NCBI GenBank assembly: GCA_019347855.1
Contig: JAHWKO010000109.1
Coordinates: 1 to 6,729, forward strand
Origin: Actinomycetota bacterium
GTDB lineage: Bacteria > Actinomycetota > Nitriliruptoria > Nitriliruptorales > JAHWKO01
Length of the DNA stretch: 6,729 bases
Direction of reading: 5' to 3'
The position numbers were made by a program, and so were the translations under genes. Positions within the stretch are counted from its first letter, which is position 1; every line of letters starts with the position of its first letter. The notes beneath the pieces are model-generated. The model did no database searches. It saw only the letters and a program-made list of their open reading frames with translations, and had not been told where the DNA came from. Of the stretch, positions 1-5,728 are shown in pieces.

Positions 1-2
1 AG

Positions 3-245
3 CTGTGGGTCGCCCAGCCGGAGGGCACCCGGCACGGCGACGCGGCCTTCGCCCACCACGCCGAGCTGCCGCGGGTGGAGCTGCCCGGCGCGGCGGTGAC
101 GGTCCTGGTCGGTCGGCTGGAGCACGTCGCCGCGCCGTCGCGGCAGGACACGCCGCTCGTCGGCCTCGACGTCGAGCTGCTGCCGGGCGTCACGACGGTG
201 CCGCTCGAGCCCGCGTTCGAGCACGTCGTCGTCGTGCTCGACGGA
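3..245 (+). pseudogene. Pirin family protein, internal fragment (5' end outside window, 3' end lost)
   Basis: Pirins are bicupin Fe-binding proteins; some are quercetinases or transcription cofactors, and most bacterial members have no proven role. Reading from base 3, the frame opens with LWVAQPEGTRHGDAAFAHH and continues through a stretch containing ELPRVEL, TPLVGLDVEL and PLEPAFEHVVVVLDG. This is the typical pirin passage from the end of the first cupin (LQLWVALP) into the second (P-L-x-P-x-FEH-x-x-x-VL-x-G). The N-terminal ~120 residues would lie left of the window. After the glycine at 243-245, the following residues (HACRDARGRPDRV...) no longer resemble a pirin, and neither of the other two plus frames resumes it, so roughly 100 C-terminal residues are missing. 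The frame stays open to about 818 only because it runs antisense to the WYL genes. Identification is from memory of the family; the loss is either a real deletion or an assembly join. Confidence 0.72.
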
Positions 246-623
246 CACGCCTGCCGGGATGCCCGCGGACGACCGGATCGCGTCCAACGCCGAACGCAGT
301 GCCGGGACGTCCTCCGGCATCGCGGCGGCCACCGCTTCGCCGGCGAGCACGAGCCGCAGAGCCTCCCGGGGCGTCGGTCGCAGCGGCTCATCGAGATCGT
401 GGGCCATCCGCACCACGATGCGGTCGCGGTAGAGGTCGATCTCGAACAGGTCGCCACCCCCCAGCCCGGGGAGGCCGCAGTAGCCGATCGTGTCGAGGTC
501 CTCGAGGAGCGTCCGCGGGGGCACCCCGAAGGCCTCGGCCGCCTCCCGCACGCTGGCCCCGGGGCGTTCCAGCAGCCACGGGACGAGCGCCAGCATGCGC
601 GCCACGGTGTCAGCGGCGCTCAC
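3..623 (-). CDS. PafC-like WYL-family transcriptional regulator, C-terminally truncated
   Basis: Starts at GTG 623 with a good ribosome binding site (GGGGAGGG, about 4 bases upstream), 22 bases after the PafB-like stop. Residues 1-60 form the winged-helix DNA-binding domain: MLALVPWLLERPG, VREAAEAFGVPPRTLLEDLD and the characteristic GLPG. Residues 61-120 match the usual PafC middle region (DLFEIDLYRDRIVVRMAH, LRPTPREALRLVLAG, VPALRSALDAI). PafC works with PafB as an activator of the LexA-independent DNA-damage response in mycobacteria. From about residue 127 (base ~245) the family match ends. The WYL ligand-sensing domain and the C-terminal domain (~190 residues) are absent in all minus frames. 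The frame stays open to the window edge only because it runs codon-aligned antisense to the pirin fragment. If the join is real, the protein would be a DNA-binding domain with a nonsense tail. The N-terminal identity is fairly sure; everything below ~245 is not genuine PafC. Confidence 0.7.
   Translation of the reverse strand, partial: MSAADTVARMLALVPWLLERPGASVREAAEAFGVPPRTLLEDLDTIGYCGLPGLGGGDLFEIDLYRDRIVVRMAHDLDEPLRPTPREALRLVLAGEAVAAAMPEDVPALRSALDAIRSSAGIPAGVSVEHDDDVLERGLERHRRDARQQLDVEADERRVLPRRRGDVLQPTDQDRHRRAGQLHPRQLGVVGEGRVAVPGALRLGDPQ
217..241. repeat. Perfect 8-bp inverted repeat at the pirin/PafC junction
   Basis: TCGAGCAC at 217-224 pairs exactly with GTGCTCGA at 234-241 around a 9-base loop (GTCGTCGTC). 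It lies where the recognisable pirin and PafC-like sequences meet. It could be a hairpin that promoted rearrangement or polymerase template switching. It could also arise by chance from GC-rich codons (pirin FEH...VVVVLD). Confidence 0.6.
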
Positions 624-660
624 CGGTCCCTCCCCGGCCCGACCGTCACCGGTCCCTCCC
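620..660 (-). repeat. 15-bp direct repeat spanning the pafB-like stop and pafC-like start
   Basis: TCACCGGTCCCTCCC occurs at 620-634 and again at 646-660, a period of 26 bases. On the minus strand each copy reads GGGAGGGACCGGTGA, a Shine-Dalgarno-like purine run followed by GTGA. The upstream copy supplies the last codons and stop (TGA, 646-648) of the PafB-like gene. The downstream copy supplies the ribosome binding site and the GTG start (621-623) of the PafC-like gene. A tandem duplication is the simplest origin. The first copy also has its own GTG (647-649), opening a 9-codon frame that ends in a TGA (620-622) overlapping the PafC-like start. Confidence 0.7.
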
Positions 661-1578
661 GGCCAGGCGGCGCAGGCGTTCTACGGCCTCCTGACGGACC
701 TCCGCCGGAGACAGCACCTCCGCGTCCGACCCGAACCCGAGGACCCACGGCAGCAGGCGCCGGGGGTCGGCGTCCGGGAACCGGACCTCGACCCACCCGT
801 CCTCCCGCTCCCCCCTGACCTCTCCCCGCCGGCTCGCCTCCCAGCTCACGTCCGGGTCGAAGGCGGCGACGATCGTCACGCCCTCGAACGCCGGTCCGCT
901 GACGGCGTCCAGGAGATCCAGGTCGTCCGGCACTTCGAAGGCGCCCGCATCGCCGGTCGCCCGCGGGGTCGACGCGAGTCGGTCGAGGCGGAACGCGCGC
1001 AGCGCGTCCCGGGCGTGGTCGTGCCCGACGAGGTACCACGACCCGTGTCGTTGCACGATCCCGTAGGGGTCGACCTCGCGGTCGGACCGCTCTCCGGCCG
1101 CCGTCCGGTACCCGAAACGGACGGTACGACGCTCGAGCAGCGGATCCGCGAGCGCGTCGAGGGCGTCGACCGCACCGACCTCGACCCGGGCACCCAGGCT
1201 GGGCAGGGAACCGGGGTCCGGGGCGCGGGCGGCCAGCTTCGTGAGGCCGAGCCGGGCAGACTCCTCCCCGGAGACCTGCAGCGCGAGCGACAGCGCCGCG
1301 ACCTCCTCACGCTCGAGCTGGATCTCCGGCATGGCGTACTCGTCGTGCTCGATCGTGTAGCCCCAGTCGGTCTCGAACGCGTCGAGCGGGACCGTGCGGA
1401 TCGGGACGCCGAGGTTGCGCAGGTCGTCCTTGTCCCGCTCGAACATCCGGCGGGCGGCCTCGTCCTGGTCCTGGTCGTACCCGGCGACCCTGTCGCGGAT
1501 CTCGGCCAGGGTCATAGGGCGGCGCGTGTCGAGGAGCGCGACCGTGAGGTTGAGGAGCCGTTCGACCTTCGCCGTCAT
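646..1578 (-). CDS. PafB-like WYL-domain transcriptional regulator
   Basis: A complete 310-residue protein, the usual PafB length. Residues 1-75 are a winged helix (VERLLNLTVALLDTRRPMTL, then MFERDKDDLRNLGVPIRT, the typical recognition-helix segment). The WYL domain covers about 140-205, with the hallmark W181-Y182-L183 in DPYGIVQRHGSWYLVGHD followed by RAFRLDRL. A C-terminal WCX-type extension reaches the end (WVEVRF, LLPWVLGFG). WYL domains are thought to sense nucleic-acid-type ligands; PafB with PafC activates the mycobacterial DNA-damage regulon. ATG 1578 is chosen because it starts the conserved (K)VERLLNL segment. Its ribosome binding site is weak (CGGA), which fits translation coupled to the peptidase gene ending 11 bases upstream. 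No proteasome or pafA gene is in the window, so the exact pafB assignment is by similarity only; a general WYL regulator is the alternative. Confidence 0.9.
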   Translation of the reverse strand: MTAKVERLLNLTVALLDTRRPMTLAEIRDRVAGYDQDQDEAARRMFERDKDDLRNLGVPIRTVPLDAFETDWGYTIEHDEYAMPEIQLEREEVAALSLALQVSGEESARLGLTKLAARAPDPGSLPSLGARVEVGAVDALDALADPLLERRTVRFGYRTAAGERSDREVDPYGIVQRHGSWYLVGHDHARDALRAFRLDRLASTPRATGDAGAFEVPDDLDLLDAVSGPAFEGVTIVAAFDPDVSWEASRRGEVRGEREDGWVEVRFPDADPRRLLPWVLGFGSDAEVLSPAEVRQEAVERLRRLAGRDR

Positions 1579-1589
1579 CGCGTCCGAGG

Positions 1590-4500
1590 CTAACCGACGA
1601 CACGCCCCCGACGACTGGTGGCGCCGAGCCGTCGCCGCAGCCGGACTGCTACCAGGACGGCCACGGCCAGCGCGATGAGCGTCCAGAGACCCGGACCGCC
1701 GCCGGTGGCCGGCAGGTCGGCCGGCGCCGGCTCCTCCTCCGCGGGCTCCTCGGCCGGTTGCGGTTGCGGCCGCGCCACCGTCCCGTTCGGGTTGGTCCAG
1801 TCGAGCATGTTGCGGAAGATCTCGTAGCCGCTGTAGGTGACGCCGTACCCGGACAGCCCGAACGGGTGGTCGTAGTCGTCCGTTGGGAAGGGAACGAGGC
1901 TGCCGAGCACCCGGACGACGCCGTCCTCGACGGGGAGCTCACCGAGGGTGACGTCCCCACCCATGACCCCGACGACCCGTCCGCCGGCCTCCTCCCAGGC
2001 GAAACGGTCGACCAGCCACTGCGGTGCGGTCTCCATGCGCGCCGTGCCGCTGCCGGTGCCGATGGCGTAGCCGGTGGGCACCGGCTCGCTGATCTGGTGG
2101 CGATGGCCTTGCCCTTCCGCCGCGCCAGGCTGGTCGACACCTTCGGCGAGCGGGTCCTCGTACGTCGTGGTCTCGCCGCCATCAGCGGAGAACTGCGCGT
2201 GGCCGGCGAACACTGTGGCCTCGAACACGCCGCGATCCGGCACGAGCCCCATCCACTCGAGCGCCCGCAGCGAGTCGTCGGTGAGGACGAGGTTGCCGCC
2301 CTGCTCGACGAAGCGTCGCGTGGCCTCCGCCATGCGGTCGCGGTCCTCCGCGTCGTACTTCGTCGGTCGGTCCTCTACCGCGGTTACGACCTCGATCGTC
2401 TCCTCCGCGGATGGGGAGGCTCCCTCACCCCCGGGACCCGGCTCAGCGTCCGGGTTGTAGAAGGAGACGACCAGGTCGATGGGTTGACCGGACGGGCCGG
2501 CCCAGTTGTTCACCTCGACCCGGTAGCGGCCGGAGCGGGGAGCGCCGACCCGGGCGAACTCCTCGGACAGGGACCCCGAGGTCCCCGACGAGACGTCGCC
2601 GCTCCACCCGATCGGCGTCTCCTTCTGGACGAACAGGTCGTAGTCGCCGGGGGCGTTCCAGGTCGCGTGGATCTCGAGCGCGGCATCGCCGCCCTCGACG
2701 TCGAACTCGAAGAACGTACTGGTGGCGTCGCTGCGGATCCCGGCGCCAGCGCCCCGGGCGATGACCGTGCCTTCGACCGCCTCCTGCGCCTCGGCGCGGA
2801 AGCTCTTCGGTTCGGTGAAGCCGGGGAGGAAGGCGTCATCCACCGCAACGACGGAGTCGAACGCGGCGAGATCCACCGCGCCCGAGAGGACCTCATCGAC
2901 CGTGACCGGGACCAGGTCGTCGCGGGACGGGACGAAGGGACGGAGGTCGGTGAGGAAGTCCATGTTAGACACGTCGTAGGGCAGCTGGCCGGGGTCGGGC
3001 CAGGCCTTCTCCTCGGTGAAGTCGACGTCGACGTCGACCGGACCCTGGTAGCCGCCACCCTGGACGCGGACGCGGTACTGGCCCGGACCCGGCAGGTTCA
3101 CGTCGACCCGGGCGCCGGCCTGGAGGTAGATCGCCGACTGGTTGTAGTAGCTGTTGGCGACCTGCCAGCCCTCGTCACCACCGGCTGGCTCCGGGTCCTC
3201 CTCCTCGGGACGGAACTGGTCGATCGCGAGCTCGAGGAACGCCCCGGAGCTCACCCCGCCCGCGTTGCCCATCGTGAACGTCGCGGTGAGACCGCCGTTG
3301 AACACCCCTTGGTCGCGGCCCAGCACCTCGAACTCGTGCGTGGTCTTGCTGCCGTTGTGGAAGAGGGTCTCCTCGAACCCCTCCTGGGGTGAGAGGTCGA
3401 ACCGGTCGGGGGGCGAGGGCTCCTCGGATCCGGGGTGCGACAGCCGCCGCGGGTTGTGCAGCCAGGCGGCCTGGCCCTCGTACCGGAACCCCGTGTCCTC
3501 AGGGAGCAGCTGGTAGTGGATCATGGCGTAGATCAACGACTTGTTGCCGTCCACGTGGAGCTGTTCGAACTCGGGGAGCCAGCACGTGCCGACCCCGCAG
3601 TTGCTGAGGTGCGACATCGACATCTCGTTGTCGATCCCTTCCGCGTTCAGCCCGAGCGGCGAGTCGATCCAGTCCCCGAGCGCGCCCGTGACGGTGTAGT
3701 CGATGGTGTCCCAGATCGTTCCCCACTGGACGCCGTACATGCGCGGGTCGTCCTCGGGAGCGTCGTTCGGCTTGATCGCCGACGACCACTGGAGGCGCTG
3801 TTCGGCGTCCTCCCACGCGCCCTTGGTGAACTGCAGCACGCGGCGGTCCTTCCCGAAGGGGCGCTGCTGACCGCCGAGGAGGGTGAACGAGAACGCCCGG
3901 TCGATGAGCTGGCCGTGCAGGTCGATGCCGCCCGTCCAGGTGTCCTCGACGTCCTTCAGGGCCTTCCCGACCGAGCGTGTCTCCGGCTCGGAGAAAGGCG
4001 TGTAGGGGCGATAGGTGTAGCCGCGGACGGGCCAGTCGCGGTTGAGGTCCATGCCGTTGCCGTTGTAGCGCTGGTAGAAGAAGTGGCCCTCCTGCTTGTC
4101 GCCCCGCCGCCAACCGTCGGGGTTGGACAGCACGAACCACACCGAGGTGCGCTTCAGGGCGTCCCCGGCGGTGATGGACTCGTCGGGCAACGTCTCGAGT
4201 ATCGGGTGAGGCTCGTCGGGACCCGCCTCCTCCAGGTCGCAGTTGGCGAGGGTGTCCTCGTCACCATGCTTCTCACAGGCCGCCCAGGTAGCGAGATCCT
4301 CCGCGGCCCGCAGGCCGCCCTCGACGCCGGCCCGCTCGATGCCGTGGATCGACAGGGTGAACACGAAGTGGTCACGGTCCCCGATCGGGATGGTCGTGTC
4401 CTGCTCGTCGGTGACGCGCAGCATGTACATGGGCGACTTCTCACGGCTGAGATCCTCGGAGGGCAGCCCGGCGCTCATCCCCTCCCCAGCCTCGAGGTCG

Positions 4501-4871
4501 AGGATCGCCGCGAAACGACCGTCCGGGTCGGACAGGTCGTAGAGTTCCACGAAGTCGGGGAACAAGTCCTCCGCGAGGAACTCCAGGCCGTGGATGGCCT
4601 CGTCCCACGCGATGAAGTCGGCCGGCCGGCACGCGCCCATGCCCTTGGCCCACGGTGATTCACCCGGGACGCCCTGCGAGCTCGGCCAGTACGCGTGCGG
4701 GTCGGGGAACACCCGCGCCTGGAGCTGGTAGATCTCCTCGTTGATGTCGACCCCGGGGAAACAGACGTCCTCGGCCGCCGCCGGAACGGCCGGCAGCAGC
4801 GCCAGGACGGTCGCCAGCGAGGCGACGAGCGTCAACACTCGGCGGACAGACGGGAGACGGACGGCGACCAC
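1590..4871 (-). CDS. Secreted, sortase-anchored M14 zinc carboxypeptidase with C-terminal accessory domains
   Basis: Zinc metallopeptidase expected to cleave C-terminal residues (or peptidoglycan-type peptides) outside the cell. Counting from GTG 4871 (1093 residues): signal peptide 1-33 (arginines, then VLTLVASLATVLALLPAVPA, cleavage near AAA/ED). M14 catalytic domain ~85-455 with zinc ligands H176 and E179 (LSIHGIERAG), H319 (GGIDLHG), substrate-binding N277-R278 (GMDLNRDWP) and catalytic E416 (IDNEMSMSH). All six cysteines (37, 81, 199, 211, 425, 430) are in or near this half, suggesting disulfides. Then a beta-rich linker, a Rossmann/GATase-like domain (~634-684 and ~842-1030) that seems interrupted by a pre-peptidase-C-like beta-sandwich (~699-806), a Glu/Pro-rich spacer, LPATG 1053-1057, a membrane segment and an Arg-rich tail, i.e. 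a sortase anchor. GTG 4871 is preferred over TTG 4937 because GAAGGG lies 6 bases upstream and it gives a clean signal peptide. Domain borders after 480 are inferred. Confidence 0.93.
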   Translation of the reverse strand: MVAVRLPSVRRVLTLVASLATVLALLPAVPAAAEDVCFPGVDINEEIYQLQARVFPDPHAYWPSSQGVPGESPWAKGMGACRPADFIAWDEAIHGLEFLAEDLFPDFVELYDLSDPDGRFAAILDLEAGEGMSAGLPSEDLSREKSPMYMLRVTDEQDTTIPIGDRDHFVFTLSIHGIERAGVEGGLRAAEDLATWAACEKHGDEDTLANCDLEEAGPDEPHPILETLPDESITAGDALKRTSVWFVLSNPDGWRRGDKQEGHFFYQRYNGNGMDLNRDWPVRGYTYRPYTPFSEPETRSVGKALKDVEDTWTGGIDLHGQLIDRAFSFTLLGGQQRPFGKDRRVLQFTKGAWEDAEQRLQWSSAIKPNDAPEDDPRMYGVQWGTIWDTIDYTVTGALGDWIDSPLGLNAEGIDNEMSMSHLSNCGVGTCWLPEFEQLHVDGNKSLIYAMIHYQLLPEDTGFRYEGQAAWLHNPRRLSHPGSEEPSPPDRFDLSPQEGFEETLFHNGSKTTHEFEVLGRDQGVFNGGLTATFTMGNAGGVSSGAFLELAIDQFRPEEEDPEPAGGDEGWQVANSYYNQSAIYLQAGARVDVNLPGPGQYRVRVQGGGYQGPVDVDVDFTEEKAWPDPGQLPYDVSNMDFLTDLRPFVPSRDDLVPVTVDEVLSGAVDLAAFDSVVAVDDAFLPGFTEPKSFRAEAQEAVEGTVIARGAGAGIRSDATSTFFEFDVEGGDAALEIHATWNAPGDYDLFVQKETPIGWSGDVSSGTSGSLSEEFARVGAPRSGRYRVEVNNWAGPSGQPIDLVVSFYNPDAEPGPGGEGASPSAEETIEVVTAVEDRPTKYDAEDRDRMAEATRRFVEQGGNLVLTDDSLRALEWMGLVPDRGVFEATVFAGHAQFSADGGETTTYEDPLAEGVDQPGAAEGQGHRHQISEPVPTGYAIGTGSGTARMETAPQWLVDRFAWEEAGGRVVGVMGGDVTLGELPVEDGVVRVLGSLVPFPTDDYDHPFGLSGYGVTYSGYEIFRNMLDWTNPNGTVARPQPQPAEEPAEEEPAPADLPATGGGPGLWTLIALAVAVLVAVRLRRRLGATSRRGRVVG

Positions 4872-5190
4872 GGCGGACCCTTCGGTTCGGGCTGCCGGGG
4901 CACGCTCCCTGGGACGTGCGCGCCCCGCTCTGGCCAATGTTTCGACGTGCGGGACCCCGATCCCTCCCGGCCGGATCGCCGGGATCGACGGCGAACGCCA
5001 CCGTGCCCACCCTGGGCACCTCGATCGCGTGGTCGCCCGCAGGCAGGTCCTCGGAAGCGCCGGCCAGCCCCACGCTGCCCGCCACCACCAGGCTCGCCGC
5101 CGCGCCGGTCCGTCTGGATGCTGATCGCGCTGCTGCTCGTCGCGGGCTGCAGCGCCGGAAGGGACCCGAGTACCGCGGCACCGAGTCCGT
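4872..5190. other. Gap between the peptidase and the Usp-like fragment, with possible gene remnants
   Basis: This stretch presumably holds the peptidase promoter, but I could not pick out convincing -35/-10 boxes. The peptidase ribosome binding site (GAAGGG) is at its left end. No complete gene is visible. Two protein-like segments are: a minus-strand one (4975-5097) and a plus-strand lipoprotein-like start (from 5118), each listed separately. The rest reads as Pro/Arg-rich low-information translation in every frame. Confidence 0.5.
4975..5097 (-). pseudogene. Possible remnant of a small secreted protein
   Basis: In one minus frame, about 41 residues look like real protein. A hydrophobic Ala/Val/Gly segment (AAASLVVAGSVGLAGA) is followed by SEDLPAGDHAIEVPRVGTV and AFAVDPGDP, resembling a signal peptide leading into a beta-strand domain. 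Flanking sequence in the same frame is Arg/Pro-rich and unlike a protein on both sides, and the frame runs on into antiphase peptidase sequence. GTG codons at 5083-5088 could start it, but I see no ribosome binding site. I do not recognise the family. It may be a decayed gene or a chance reading in GC-rich DNA. Confidence 0.25.
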
Positions 5191-5300
5191 TCAGCGCTGT
5201 GCTTCCACAGTCGTCACGGGACAATCGACCATCCGTTCGACCCTGCTCGGCAGATCCATCTTCAGCCAGCGCGACAGACCAACAGGCAAGGTCGAAATGA
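5118..5300 (+). CDS. Possible short or truncated lipoprotein
   Basis: ATG 5118 opens a 60-residue frame starting MLIALLLVAGCSAG, with a textbook lipobox (L-V-A-G-C, cysteine 11) followed by a Ser/Pro/Ala-rich stretch (RDPSTAAPSPFSAVLPQ) typical of mature lipoprotein N-termini. There is no clear ribosome binding site. From 5191 the frame is antisense to the Usp-like fragment and is Ser/Arg-rich, and it stops at 5298-5300 without a domain. If real, it is the start of a lipoprotein gene whose body has been lost. It may equally be a coincidence, since leucine and valine codons are easily made in this composition. Confidence 0.22.
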   Translation: MLIALLLVAGCSAGRDPSTAAPSPFSAVLPQSSRDNRPSVRPCSADPSSASATDQQARSK

Positions 5301-5469
5301 TCACCTCGTTGAACGTCTCTCGCTCCAGCACCGACTTCACCGCATCGACCGGGTCCGTCGCGCCGACCTCCCCGTCCGCTTCACCGTCGAGCGACTCGAT
5401 CTTGTCGATCATCCGACTCAGTCGGTGCTCGGAACGTTCACGCGCCTCCTTCGGTGCATCATGGTGCAC
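5191..5469 (-). pseudogene. C-terminal fragment of a Usp-like protein
   Basis: The last ~75 residues match the second half of a small actinobacterial family related to universal stress proteins. They contain a helix (EARERSEHRLSRMIDKIES), GEADGEVGATDPVDAV, and the conserved EVIISTLPVGLSRWLKMDLP followed by SRVERMVDCPVTTVEAQ. Full-length relatives are about 140-160 residues and begin with a beta strand like ILVVANET plus a nucleotide-fold helix. Nothing like this occurs upstream in any minus frame as far as the propeller stop at 5729. The earliest sensible start in frame is GTG 5467-5469 (92 residues), without a ribosome binding site. A perfect AAGGAGG lies inside the gene, but the GTG it serves is out of frame and stops after seven codons. 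The fragment keeps the C-terminal half of the alpha/beta fold only, so it is probably non-functional. Family recognition is good; a short divergent intact gene is the alternative. Confidence 0.65.
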
Positions 5470-5512
5470 ACCAGACGCTGCCGCGAAACGTCCGTTCGTC
5501 GTTACGCCACGA

Positions 5513-5541
5513 CAACAGCCGGCACCAGACTTGGGCTGTTG
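5513..5541. repeat. 8-bp inverted repeat (hairpin candidate)
   Basis: CAACAGCC (5513-5520) pairs with GGCTGTTG (5534-5541) across a 13-base loop. It lies in the non-coding stretch between the propeller stop and the Usp-like fragment. There is no T-run on either strand, so it is not a standard intrinsic terminator; chance is possible. Confidence 0.35.
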
Positions 5542-5675
5542 CCGGTCCCACCCCCAACTCACCAAGTCCAGGCGATCGTTATCGGCTGGTGGCGGGGCCC
5601 GCTCATCCCGGTCGGGACGGCGGATGAAGATCCTCCGAGTCCGCTGCCGTCGGGCATACGACGTGGGGTTGCATG

Positions 5676-5722
5676 ATCGGATGACGCCAGTCGAACGGGA
5701 GCGTGTCCGACCATCATCCGAT
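5676..5722. repeat. 9-bp inverted repeat just after the propeller gene
   Basis: ATCGGATGA (5676-5684) pairs perfectly with TCATCCGAT (5714-5722), with a 29-base loop. It begins 7 bases past the propeller stop codon. It could be a weak transcription stop or an operator-like site. The long loop and missing T-run argue against a strong terminator. Confidence 0.35.
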
Positions 5723-5728
5723 GTAGGG

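Noticed and set aside
490..1593. Long plus-strand open frame opposite the WYL genes
   Set aside because: Translation is Arg/Pro/Asp-rich without family features. It is a GC-driven antisense shadow of the PafB- and PafC-like genes.
3020..3040. GTCGAC-type tandem repeat
   Set aside because: It encodes an alternating Asp-Val strand (VDVDVDF) in the peptidase; ordinary codon repetition.
1758..3392. 544-codon plus-strand open frame
   Set aside because: Antisense to the M14 peptidase, whose frame has clear catalytic motifs, a signal peptide and a sortase anchor.
3435..4658. 407-codon plus-strand open frame
   Set aside because: Also antisense to the peptidase catalytic domain, with no recognisable protein features.
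4872..4937. TTG 4937 as the peptidase start
   Set aside because: It would add 22 Arg/Ala-rich residues before the signal peptide. GTG 4871 has a purine-rich ribosome binding site at the right distance and a normal signal-peptide N-terminus.
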